Of a stretch of DNA of 64,000 nt, positions 55,738 through 64,000 are shown in pieces. Below the pieces are notes generated by a model that saw nothing but the letters and a program-made list of their open reading frames with translations, was not told the DNA's origin and did not search any database. A program made the translations under genes and the position numbers. This stretch comes from Azorinus chamasolen. Taxonomy: Eukaryota > Mollusca > Bivalvia > Cardiida > Solecurtidae. Where the stretch lies: the NCBI GenBank assembly GCA_963576725.1, contig OY755239.1, positions 63,282,953 through 63,346,952 on the forward strand. The letters run 5' to 3'. The first letter of the stretch is position 1. Every line of letters starts with the position of its first letter.

Positions 55738-55987
55738 TTAACCCTTTCTCTCATATAAGCGTGCTTTCATGCATCTGCAAACAGAGTAGACCCAGATTAG
55801 ACGGCTCCTATAGGAGCCGTCTGATCAGGATCTGCTCTGTTTGCTAATGGAATTGGATAGATCTGATTCTTTACTTTCTTAAATGGCTACAATGTTCAAC
55901 CTTCCATATTTCATTATAAGTATTTTGTCCACTGATTTTCAGTAGGTATTAAAATTTGGAATAAATATAGAACATGGAAAGGGTTAA
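55738..55987. mobile_element. C3: piggyBac-like TTAA MITE
   Basis: TTAACCCTTTCTCTCATATA ... GAACATGGAAAGGGTTAA, 250 bp. Perfect centre GACGGCTCCTATAGGAGCCGTC inside ACAGAGTAGACCCAGAT arms. Best reference copy of subfamily C. Confidence 0.85.
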
Positions 55988-55989
55988 TT

Positions 55990-56820
55990 CAGACAGAAAA
56001 ATTACATAGCATGCAAAGAGTTCGACAATGATCGGCATGTGAACCGTCAGACAAACTGCTGACAGCCTTACGTCAAACATGCATTATCTTCCTTCATGCG
56101 TCTTGTGCATTGAATCATTTGTATTTTACCAAGACAGCGCTGACATTGTTTTGTTTTGCATAATCAATAACAATAACACTTAATCTCCACCGATGCAGAC
56201 AGCTGATGCATTCATTAGCATGTGCACATTGCAATGTCTGTACAACCTATTGCTTTCGGTCTAACAACATTGGGCTTGTTGAGCATAATGTATGATAAGT
56301 GTGCTTGGTCAGACGTTTTATTGTGACAATTCTATTAAGGTTGTATGTAAATGTAGTCGAAACGTATTTTACAGCCTTTGAAATGTCTATGTTTGTATAC
56401 AGTACATTTAAGCGAACTAAAATATATTATCAGCTGTACTATAATTATAAGTAGCTATGCCTACTATACAGGATGCACTAATATCTAATTACACAAACCA
56501 ATTTCAGTGTCGCAGTGCCGTAAAACCCAACTCACTTACACTCACTCATTTCATTTGTTCTCTCCTGCAACGCTTACCCACCTGGGACTTTTACCCTCCC
56601 CGATATTCAATATATTGTTTGAGTTATTATCCTTCCAAAACATCGGTTGGGTGATACACCAGTCCCCTTGTTGATGGAGTGGTACATGTGCCTGCATTCA
56701 TTGTTTGCTTCTGGGGCTGATGTGGGCTGTCGAGTGGCATCTCCTGCCTGACTTCGATTCTATATGTGTCGGTTGGACTATATGTCTGCTGATTTTGGAA
56801 TATTAAGATCTGTAGCGCAA
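55990..56820. other. Intergenic, nothing recognised
   Basis: No gene or repeat recognised; an open frame at 56457-56654 has no domain. Confidence 0.4.
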
Positions 56821-56824
56821 ACTA

Positions 56825-57009
56825 CAGTACAAAAACTTGATACTACGAACACTCAAATACGTACCATTATTGATCTTTAACACAGGTGGCAATTTAATGC
56901 AGGGTGAAAGTAATGCAGAAAGCTCCTCTATCAGCTTTCTGCATGACTTTCGGCCTGCATTAAGCAGCCACCTGCCTACAAAGAGATAGTAGTATCGATG
57001 TTTTTACTG
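56825..57009. mobile_element. P2c: pogo-like palindromic MITE
   Basis: CAGTACAAAAACTTGATACT ... TAGTATCGATGTTTTTACTG. Centre AAAGCTCCTCTATCAGCTTT. Confidence 0.7.
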
Positions 57010-57237
57010 TTCTTCGAAATAGGACATACAGTTTCACTAAGACTTTTATGCTTGATTGACATGGGAGATAGTTGTGCATGGCACAAGTTTCCTTCGCCTC
57101 ACATAAGGCTATAATGGAGTTACCTGTCCTTGAATTCAGATGTTATGGTTTACCGTTGTAAATGGGTACCAATACATGATGATAAATGCTAACGTGTCTA
57201 CCTCTCACGGGTGATCCACCGTTATTAATATTGACTA

Positions 57238-57434
57238 CAGTTGAATCTGTCTTAAGCGGCCATTAAAAAGAGGTATACTTATGGGTCTGTAAGGCAGGCG
57301 GTAGCTTGTCAAACTTAATGCAGTAAGCTCCCATAGGAGCTTTCTGAATTACGTTTGATACGAATTAAGCAACCACCTTCTTTTTAAGACTTCTAAAGTC
57401 AACAAATGAATGTCCGTTTCGGACAGGTTCTAAT
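57238..57434. mobile_element. P4c: pogo-like palindromic MITE
   Basis: CAGTTGAATCTGTCTTAAGC ... CCGTTTCGGACAGGTTCTA. Centre AAGCTCCCATAGGAGCTTT; GGCAGGCGGTAGC arm. Confidence 0.65.
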
Positions 57435-57536
57435 GTATGCAAAAGAAGACTGTTTTAGTGTTGTCTTTGTAAACTACAAAAAGTGCTTCTCCGATGCTAG
57501 GACTATATAAACTATAATGCACCTTTGACGTAATGC

Positions 57537-57850
57537 CTGGCGTCCACTATAGCGCCGAAGCCTTGCCGAAGGGTTGCAGAATAAATTTTGCTCGATTCGG
57601 GAACCATTCGGGATCAGCTTTGTATTCGGGGTCATTCGGCATGCATTCCGCAAGTATTCGGGAAGTGGCTTATGAACCGTTGCGGAAAAGATGCCGAAGT
57701 GATGCAGAATCATGTCGAAACCTTGAGAATTACCTCCCGAATGCTTCCCGAATGGTTTCCGATCGTGCGGAAAGGTTGCGGAACCGTTGCAAAACATGCC
57801 GAAGGGATGCCGAATCGTTGCAGAAATAAGGCCGAATGTTGCTGAATTGA
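57537..57850. repeat. CCGAA-rich block, left, with CCTGGCGTCCACTA end
   Basis: Starts CCTGGCGTCCACTATAGCGC. It then holds degenerate 10-12-bp repeats of CCGAA/GCGGAA and TTCGGG/TTGCGG. The same end and motif occur inverted at 61880-62341. Frames translate on both strands without recognised domains. Confidence 0.7.
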
Positions 57851-58033
57851 GAGTCTGGGTATATAACGATGTCGCATTTTTGTGTTTTGGAATGGAAAAG
57901 ATGTCTCGTTGGAGTGGAAAAGATGCTCCCCCTATATCTAGACTAGTTTCATTCGGATGGAGCGGGTGGTTTCCTCCGGTTCCCAACACCTAATGGGTAG
58001 TGGGTCGGAGTACATGGCACCATTATCATTGGA

Positions 58034-58281
58034 AAAGCAGTAACGTCAAGCAGGCAAAGCCACATACAAGACGCAACCACCACCAAAACACCGATAGACA
58101 GCATGACACACATACACATACACACACCCAAACGCACAATCACACACGAGATAAACACAGAAAACATCAACAGACACACAAGAACTAGAGACAAACACTC
58201 CACACATGAACAAAATCACAAGCACAAAGACGTAAGGCAAACAAAAGGAAGGGTGACAAAGAGAGTACCGCCTTGGCACGG
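58034..58281 (-). mobile_element. Naiad-2-type pseudo-LTR fragment, outer copy
   Basis: TGGAAAAGCAGTAACGTCAA, CAGGCAAAGCCACATACAAG, a CACACA tract and ACCGCCTTGGCACGGT match 58509-58781. Stops inside the conserved core. Confidence 0.8.
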
Positions 58282-58508
58282 TTAGTTAGCATGTAATAAA
58301 TACTGGCAGTTCCTTAACGTCCGGATGAGCCGTTTTATGCTTGCTTTATATTAATACCCTTTTTAAACTGTATGTATTACCTTATCCTCCTCTCCATGCA
58401 TGATGTCGTAATATTTCAATATATGTGACTGGGGATTGCTTAAAAACCTCTTATACTTAATTGAGAAAGATTCACTTTCTATATCAATTCTTAACGACTA
58501 TTACTCAT

Positions 58509-58895
58509 GTATGGAAAAGTAGTAAAGTCAAGCAGGCAAAGCCACATGCAAGACGCAACCACCACCAAAACACCGATAGACAGCATGACACACACACACA
58601 CACACACACACGCAACCACACACCCAAACGCACACACTCACACACGAAATGAACACAGAAAACACCAAAAGACACACAAGAACCAGGGACAAACGTTCCA
58701 CAACATGAATAAACCACAAGCACAAAGACGCAAGGCAAACAAAAGGAAGGGTGACAAAGAGAGTACCGCCTTGGCACGGTCAGCAGCAAAAACACCACTG
58801 GGGGTTTAAACCGGTTTACGGACGTCCTAACCTCACACTTCTCTCAAAGTCACCCTAGCTTTACAAATATTGTAAATAAAGGTATCCCCGCTGGA
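58509..58895 (-). repeat. Naiad-2 pseudo-LTR
   Basis: Starts TGGAAAAGTAGTAAAGTCAA, has an internal (CA)n tract, then ACCGCCTTGGCACGGTCAGC, a wobble-paired hairpin and GGGGGTTTAAACCGGTTTAC. On the minus strand this has the same element order as the Naiad-1 pseudo-LTR, with little other similarity. Confidence 0.75.
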
Positions 58896-59052
58896 CTTAC
58901 CCACAACATAGACGACGGTGAACACAGGACAACATGTAAAACATAGCATAATAACTGTGACAATCCGTCAAATATGTACTCAATGACTTTGCTGAAGTCA
59001 GAGCACCTGCAGGTAAGCCGTTAAGGGCACGACAGGGAAAAAGTAATACATG

Positions 59053-59099
59053 AGTCTGGTAAGCTCCTCCTGTATCCAAGTTTAAGAGTATACCATCAT
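59053..59099 (-). promoter_or_regulatory. Candidate SECIS element of Naiad-2
   Basis: Minus strand, seven bases after TAG: ATGA (59099-59096), arm TGGTATACTCTT, AAA (59083), 3' arm AGGAGCTTACCA (59068-59057), then GACT. Lower helix U-A, G-C, G-C, U-A, A-U; 2x2 internal loop; upper C-G, U-A, C-G, U.G, U-A. Same layout as Naiad-1 with compensatory changes. Confidence 0.65.
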
Positions 59100-59105
59100 A
59101 GAGTA

Positions 59106-60720
59106 CTACCCTCGGCCTGTCATCGCGCAAGCAAAGAGGGAAGCGTAGCTACCGACTGTAAAAGGGTCGATAACCAAACATGCAGTGTGTTGCAATATAA
59201 TAGGATCATAACCTTTCTTTTTAAATGTTTTAATGCGTTTTATAAAACAAATCATGAAAATGGATATGACCCCGAATTTTCCTAAGTTTGTAGATAACAT
59301 CTCCATAAAATTCTGGTTGAGAAATGCCTTGTCGCAGTAACGTCCGTAGATTGCAATTATATTTACTAATGAGAGGTAAATTTCGATAATAAAATTTAGA
59401 AAAGGTTTTCCTAAGTTTGTGATATCTGTAACCTTGCTTAAGAAGTTTATCAGTTATAACTAAATTACGTCTGTTAAAATCTTCAAGCAAAGAACAGGCT
59501 CGGGCAAACCGAATAAGTTGAGAAATATAAACCCCATAAGATGTAGAACGTGGTACATCCCCATCTAGAAAAGGATAATTAACAATTTTAAAATTAAAAT
59601 CTTCTCTTTTATCGTATACTTTGGACGAAACTTTATCATTTGTAATTGAAAGATTCAAATCTAAAAATGAAGCATTAATGTCAGATTGATTAGCTTTGTT
59701 TAAAGACAGTTCTTTTGGGTAGATTGAAGAAACCATAGTATCAAAATAAGGATTATCTAAATTCAAAATATCGTCTAAATACCTTGAAGTTTTATTAAAA
59801 GCATTAACAATATCGGTCTGTGTATCAGGTTTTAAGCTAAGCATAAAATCCCTCTCGTAGCAATACAAAAACAAATCTGCAACAAGAGGGGCACAATTTG
59901 TACCCATGGGTATACCAACAACTTGACGATATATGGTATCCCCATAACGCACAAATATATTATCTTAAAGAAAGGTAAGAGATCTACAAACATCAAGGCA
60001 AGTCCACATTGTGTAATGTTCAACTTCTGAATTCGAAAAGAATGAACGTTGAACATTACAAGCAATGAACATTTTGTTTTCTCTGGCAAAGGTTTTTTCT
60101 ATTAATTTAATAAGTTTATCCTTTATAAGATGGTGAGGTAGAGTAGTATAAAGTGTAGAGAAATCATAAGAGCTCAGTAAAGAAATGTTATACTGTTCAT
60201 TTTCAAGTTTTGTTAAAACATCATTTGAATTTTTTATGGACCAAAAAACATTAATACCAGAATTTTCATATATTTTATCACAGTAGCGTTTAACATGTTC
60301 TTTGATCGTAGTAAGACAGGACGTCAAAAGTATAGATAATTTAGTAGTGGTACAACAGCTAGAGTTGGCAATAAAACGCGACTTATAAGGGTTTTTATGT
60401 AGTTTCGGAATCCAGTACAAAGTAGAAAGTTTATGTTGTTTTATGTTAGGACCAGACTTAAAATTATTGCACATTTTTACATGTTCCGAGACTATATCTT
60501 TTCCAGGTGTTTGAACTGTTATATAAGATTTTGAATCAGTTAGCTCCTTCTTTAAAACATCAACATAATACAATCTTCAAATAATGATTACATTGTTTGA
60601 TGCCTTGTCAGCAGGAACAAGAACATAATCTGAATGAAAATTAGAAATGTTTTTCTTCAAGTAGCGAAATGTAACTCTAGGTCGAGGTGGTAAAAGATGG
60701 TAATTTGATTTGTAAAATGT
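59106..60720 (-). pseudogene. Naiad-2 reverse transcriptase, with one in-frame TGA
   Basis: Minus strand: HLLPPRPRVTFRYLKK, VPADKASNNVIII-TGA-RLYYVDVLKKEL, motif A YDFSTLYTTLPHHL, motif B VVGIPMGTNCAPLVADLF, motif C YLDDI, and C-terminal SKFYYRNLPLISKYNC and GYDPIILQHTACLV, ending in TAG at 59108-59106. Damage: TAA at 59967-59965 where Leu (FLLDNIFVRYG) is expected, one extra T near 59245, and a frameshift near 60730. The TGA matches the Naiad-1 TGA exactly. Confidence 0.85.
60577..60579 (-). other. In-frame TGA conserved with Naiad-1
   Basis: Context NNVIII-TGA-RLYYVDV, the same alignment column as 52519-52521 in Naiad-1. Confidence 0.75.
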
Positions 60721-60784
60721 CTTATTTCCATTTCATATCTTAATTTGCATCTAAAGATAGTTCTGAGGCTTCTACACATATCCA

Positions 60785-61650
60785 TACTATATGCACACAG
60801 CCTTATACTACAAAATAAGTAAGTGTGTTCATGAGAATTAATGTAAATAAATAGTGACATATATCTATTATAGCTATAGATGTGTTACAAAATAACAAAC
60901 GTTATAGACCCTGTTCGGGTGGGTCAAACACGAATCCCCTTTTCAAAATCTCCACTGTTTGCAAAAGACAAACACACTCTTTGTAATTATACTACTTGTA
61001 AAGGATACACACACATCTATATATTAATATTAATACAAACTCTGTAGACCCTGTTTTTGGTTGGGGCTCAAATACACTCTTTGCAAGTACTTGGGAAGAG
61101 CACAGACGCACGTACGCACACACATACATCTACATATAAATGCTTCCATCTCATGCGTTTTATTTCGTTTTCGTCAAAAGAAAAACTAATTACGAGTATA
61201 AGGGATTGATTATATACATGCTATTTTTAATAGGTAGCAAAAATGAGATGTGTTATATTGTATAGCTATACCTGTTCTTTATACATACATTTTATCCATA
61301 GGTAGTTAGTAATGAAATGTATTTTGTTAAGAAGCTATTGTTTTAGTCGATACATAACTTCTAGCATATGTTAAATAAGATGTTTTGTAACATCCGACTA
61401 TAAGTAAAGTTTCTTGTATATTGTATTTTATATCTCGAAATCCTTTCGTCAATATGACGAACATTCCTAAGTAATACCTTAGCTAAGCCTGTTAATTAAA
61501 AATATACCAGAGCATAAATTTTCATAAATTAGTGTTTATTTTGTAAACTCACATTGTAAGACGTTTGCTTAATTGTCATATTAAGAATACATATTGTATT
61601 TGATAATAATTGAGGGTGATAAAAATCAAAAACAGTATTTAAGAATTTGT
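60785..61650. other. Intergenic, nothing firm
   Basis: Two similar stretches (60900-60965 and 61030-61090) share TAGACCCTGTT and CACTCTTTG words, a decayed duplication of about 130 bp spacing. No gene. Confidence 0.35.
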
Positions 61651-61656
61651 AACAGA

Positions 61657-61712
61657 CTTTGGGTGGTTGCGTCTTGCATGTGGCTTTGCCTGCTTGACTT
61701 TACTACTTTTCC
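61657..61712 (+). mobile_element. Naiad-2 pseudo-LTR end fragment, inverted
   Basis: GTGGTTGCGTCTTGCATGTG, GCTTTGCCTGCTTGACTTTA and CTACTTTTCCA are the exact inverse of 58509-58560, in plus orientation on the far side of Naiad-2. All three copies stop at the same TGGAAAAG boundary. Confidence 0.8.
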
Positions 61713-61879
61713 ATTTAATTAGATATTTCATGCACAAACTTATTTTCTGTTTAAAAATATAACATAATGTCTATAAGGATTCTGCTTAGGTAAAATTATT
61801 TCACTTATCTTCTCTATATGTAAGTGTAATACCCCTAATAAGTTATGCCTGATATTAAGTATATGAATCGTTCATAATA

Positions 61880-62341
61880 CATTCGGCATGTCTTCCGCGT
61901 TGATTCGGGAACCCTTCCGCGTCTTCGGGAAGCCTTAGGGAAGCCTTCGGGAAGCATTCCGCACCGATTCGGCTTCATTCTGGAACCGCTCGGGGTGGAT
62001 AGGAGATCCCGAAGCCTTGCAGAATGACCCCGAATATACCCCGAAGCCATCGCGAAGGGTTCCCGAACGTCCCGAAGGGTTCCAGAAGGGTTCCAGAAAG
62101 CCCCGAAGCCTTCCCGAATAAAAGATTCGGCGTCCAAATTTTAAAACTTTTAAAACTTGGATGCCGAATCTTTCTCGATCCCGATCAGTCCCCGAATCAC
62201 CCAGAAGGGTTCCCAAAGGGTTCAAGGAAGACGCGGAAGGGTTCCCGAACATCCCGAAGGCATGCCGAATCATCCAGAATCTGCGATATCCACATTCGGG
62301 AACCCTTTCGGGAACAATTCGGCGTCCTAGTGGACGCCTGG
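61880..62341. repeat. CCGAA-rich block, right, with TAGTGGACGCCTGG end
   Basis: Tandem-like 10-11-bp motifs (CCGAAGGGTTC, CAGAAGGGTTC, CCGAAGCCTTC). A dyad near 62145 (GATTCGGCGTCCAAATTTTA then its imperfect inverse ATGCCGAATC). Right end TAGTGGACGCCTGG is the inverse of the left block's start. Confidence 0.7.
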
Positions 62342-62478
62342 TCTTAGGCTTTCAACAGTCTGTCTGTTGCTTGGCATAATGCAGTAGTAATTAAGATATC
62401 AAATTCGCGTCGTCAAAAGCGACCTTTACATTGTAAAAATCAATTTGTCAGTTTTGACATTAACCCTTCTAAACGATA

Positions 62479-62640
62479 CAGTAAAACCTTGATACTACCT
62501 TGAAAGTTTAGTAATGAAGAAATTAAGTCTTTCTAGGCAGATGGCTGTATGATGCAAAGCCAAAGCCATGTAGAAAATTTCTGCATGACTTTGATACTTT
62601 GATCCTGCATTAAGCTGCCATCTATGTTAAAGATCAATAA
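62479..62640. mobile_element. P2d: pogo-like MITE, right end decayed
   Basis: CAGTAAAACCTTGATACTAC left, GCAGATGGCTGTATGATGCA / CCTGCATTAAGCTGCCATC arms, short centre. Confidence 0.6.
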
Positions 62641-62929
62641 CATCTAAACTGCTTGAAACTCGGTCAATAGTTTCTTTAAAGGTTGACAATGAGATGCATC
62701 ACATATCAGATATTTAGTAGACTATTTTAGCGTGAGAAGGCTTAACATGGAATTTCAATGTCAGCAATGGATTGAAACGCCCGTGCTCCAAACGCCCTAT
62801 TTTGCAATATTTTATAAATCACATGGCATTTTTTCGAAATTTCAGTTCCCATGTGCACTCGTGATAGTTTCTTGTAAATACAGAAAATACTTGTAAATAC
62901 AGAAATATCGTATAGATATCGGCCCTAGA

Positions 62930-62985
62930 GACAGGTGACAGCTTAATGCAGGGTAAACGTCATGCAAAAACTCCTCGTTGGAATA
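62930..62985. mobile_element. P-type MITE left-arm scrap
   Basis: ACAGGTGACAGCTTAATGCA, GGGTAAACGTCATGCAAAA, CTCCTCG; second arm absent. Confidence 0.4.
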
Positions 62986-62989
62986 ATAA

Positions 62990-64000
62990 TTTAAAATTCA
63001 TATGATTATCAAAACAACACATGCCATGATTATTGTAAATTTAAATTCATTCCTTGTGGGTCACCAGAAATGTTACTATTATCATAGAAATAATGAAGAC
63101 ATACAAAACACCATAAGGAATAATGTCGCTCTTTGAAACGCAAAGCTATTACTGCATCATCGAATTCATTTCGAACAGAGCACTGTGTTTATCATTTGAA
63201 CGTATTATTCCTGGCTATTACTGCGATATCGAATTCACTTCTATAATCATTTGAATAGTTATATGGTTTATATGTTGGTCTGTATATAGTTTGCAATGGT
63301 CGTAATTTCTCTCTCAAAGCAGCCACTGCGGAGTACAGTTTTTCTCTCGTGACCTAGATTAATAAGATATTACACTACGCTATGGAGAATCAACTGATTA
63401 TCAAACAGTAGTCTATGGTTAATGTTATGTATTAACTACATTTCGTCAATATAAGACACAATGTCAAAAGAATGGATTGTTTTCCGGATATAAAACAAGA
63501 TCGAAGAAGGAGTTTGTAACCTGATTACATCCCATACGAGTGACATAGTTTATGTCAACTGTACGAAATTGATTATTCTGTTTATTATATACATATTTGA
63601 GAATTCTAAAGGAAAACGGTAAATTCTAAAGGAAAACAATGATAGTGTCACCGGAATGACGATATCAGAATTCTCTAACAGAGAAAGCTCTGCAAAATAT
63701 TGTTATATAAAATAATAAAACCATTTCATATCCTCGGCATTTATTCCAAAATATTCACTCTATACAAGCTCAAGAATTATTAAATCAACATAGATAACCC
63801 GAAAATTATGTATGTTTAGTAGCAGGTTCAATGCAATTTGTAGAATTGCTTTCTTCTATCAGTTAGTTCTTGCAACTTTGAATTGAGACCACACGTTATG
63901 GTGCATACGATTGTCCGAGCATGTGACATTCTAGAGGTTATATGTTTTTTGTTGTACAGAAACGAACCCGTATGGAACCTTGGCTTATAAAACCAAATGC
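62990..64000. other. Intergenic, nothing recognised
   Basis: AT-rich to the window end. Short duplications only (GCTATTACTGC-TATCGAATTCA near 63147 and 63215; GAATTCTAAAGGAAAAC near 63601 and 63620). Confidence 0.4.

Larger units (their letters stand above)
58509..60780 (-). mobile_element. Naiad-2: 5'-truncated Penelope-like retroelement
   Basis: On the minus strand: decayed linker/N-terminal RT region (60780-60680), RT (60680-59106), SECIS-like hairpin (59099-59053) and pseudo-LTR (58895-58509). The endonuclease is missing. Clearly a different family from Naiad-1, though the protein blocks align throughout. Confidence 0.8.

Noticed and set aside
57474..57989. 171-codon minus-strand frame and overlapping frames, also near 61835-62347
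   Set aside because: Open on both strands owing to the CCGAA-type short repeats; no domain.
1..64000. tRNA or rRNA genes
   Set aside because: Many hairpins were inspected, but none shows a tRNA cloverleaf with A and B boxes, and no rRNA core sequence was recognised.

Overview
The window is eukaryotic nuclear DNA, most likely from a bivalve mollusc. It is AT-rich and gene-poor, full of small palindromic transposons, and carries Naiad-type Penelope-like retroelements in which in-frame TGA codons sit where cysteine is expected. Selenocysteine-coding Naiads have been reported from clams and spiders. The exact species is inference. I see no rRNA, tRNA, CRISPR array or prokaryotic operon.

One host gene can be supported: a minus-strand, four-exon gene (25017 down to 19523) whose splice phases agree and give a 203-residue, highly charged protein of unknown function. 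Its introns hold several transposons.

Retroelements: a nearly full-length but damaged Naiad (50109-54493, +) has both pseudo-LTRs, an N-terminal GIY-YIG endonuclease, the CxC linker and a reverse transcriptase. A second, diverged, 5'-truncated Naiad lies at about 58509-60780 (-), and a third relic at 5700-6135 (+). Pseudo-LTR scraps lie at 9298-9385, 45580-45816, 54821-55128, 58034-58281 and 61657-61712. Both larger copies have a TGA at the same cysteine position and a SECIS-like hairpin just after the stop codon, with compensatory base changes between copies. This is the most interesting system in the window.

DNA elements: about fifty non-autonomous palindromic elements fall into three classes. 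Class 1 has TTAA targets and CCCTTT...AAAGGG ends (piggyBac-like subfamilies A-I). Class 2 has TA targets and CAGTAAAACC ends (pogo/Tigger-like subfamilies P1-P5). Class 3 (H) has an inner dyad with a GTGACCACTCTTTAGAAT arm. Class 1 elements are repeatedly inserted at TTAA sites in the arms of class 2 elements. There is also a Tc1/mariner transposase relic (1-470), a 660-bp TIR element (22086-22751), an inverted-repeat element (39430-40081) and two CCGAA-rich blocks in inverted orientation around the second Naiad (57537 and 62341).

Tandem repeats: a 5.2-kb, 42-bp-unit minisatellite (27275-32510) that is open in several frames on both strands, a GA/GACA microsatellite (18229-18674), a 31-bp minisatellite (13834-13985) and several smaller tracts. 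The remaining intergenic stretches show nothing I can identify.
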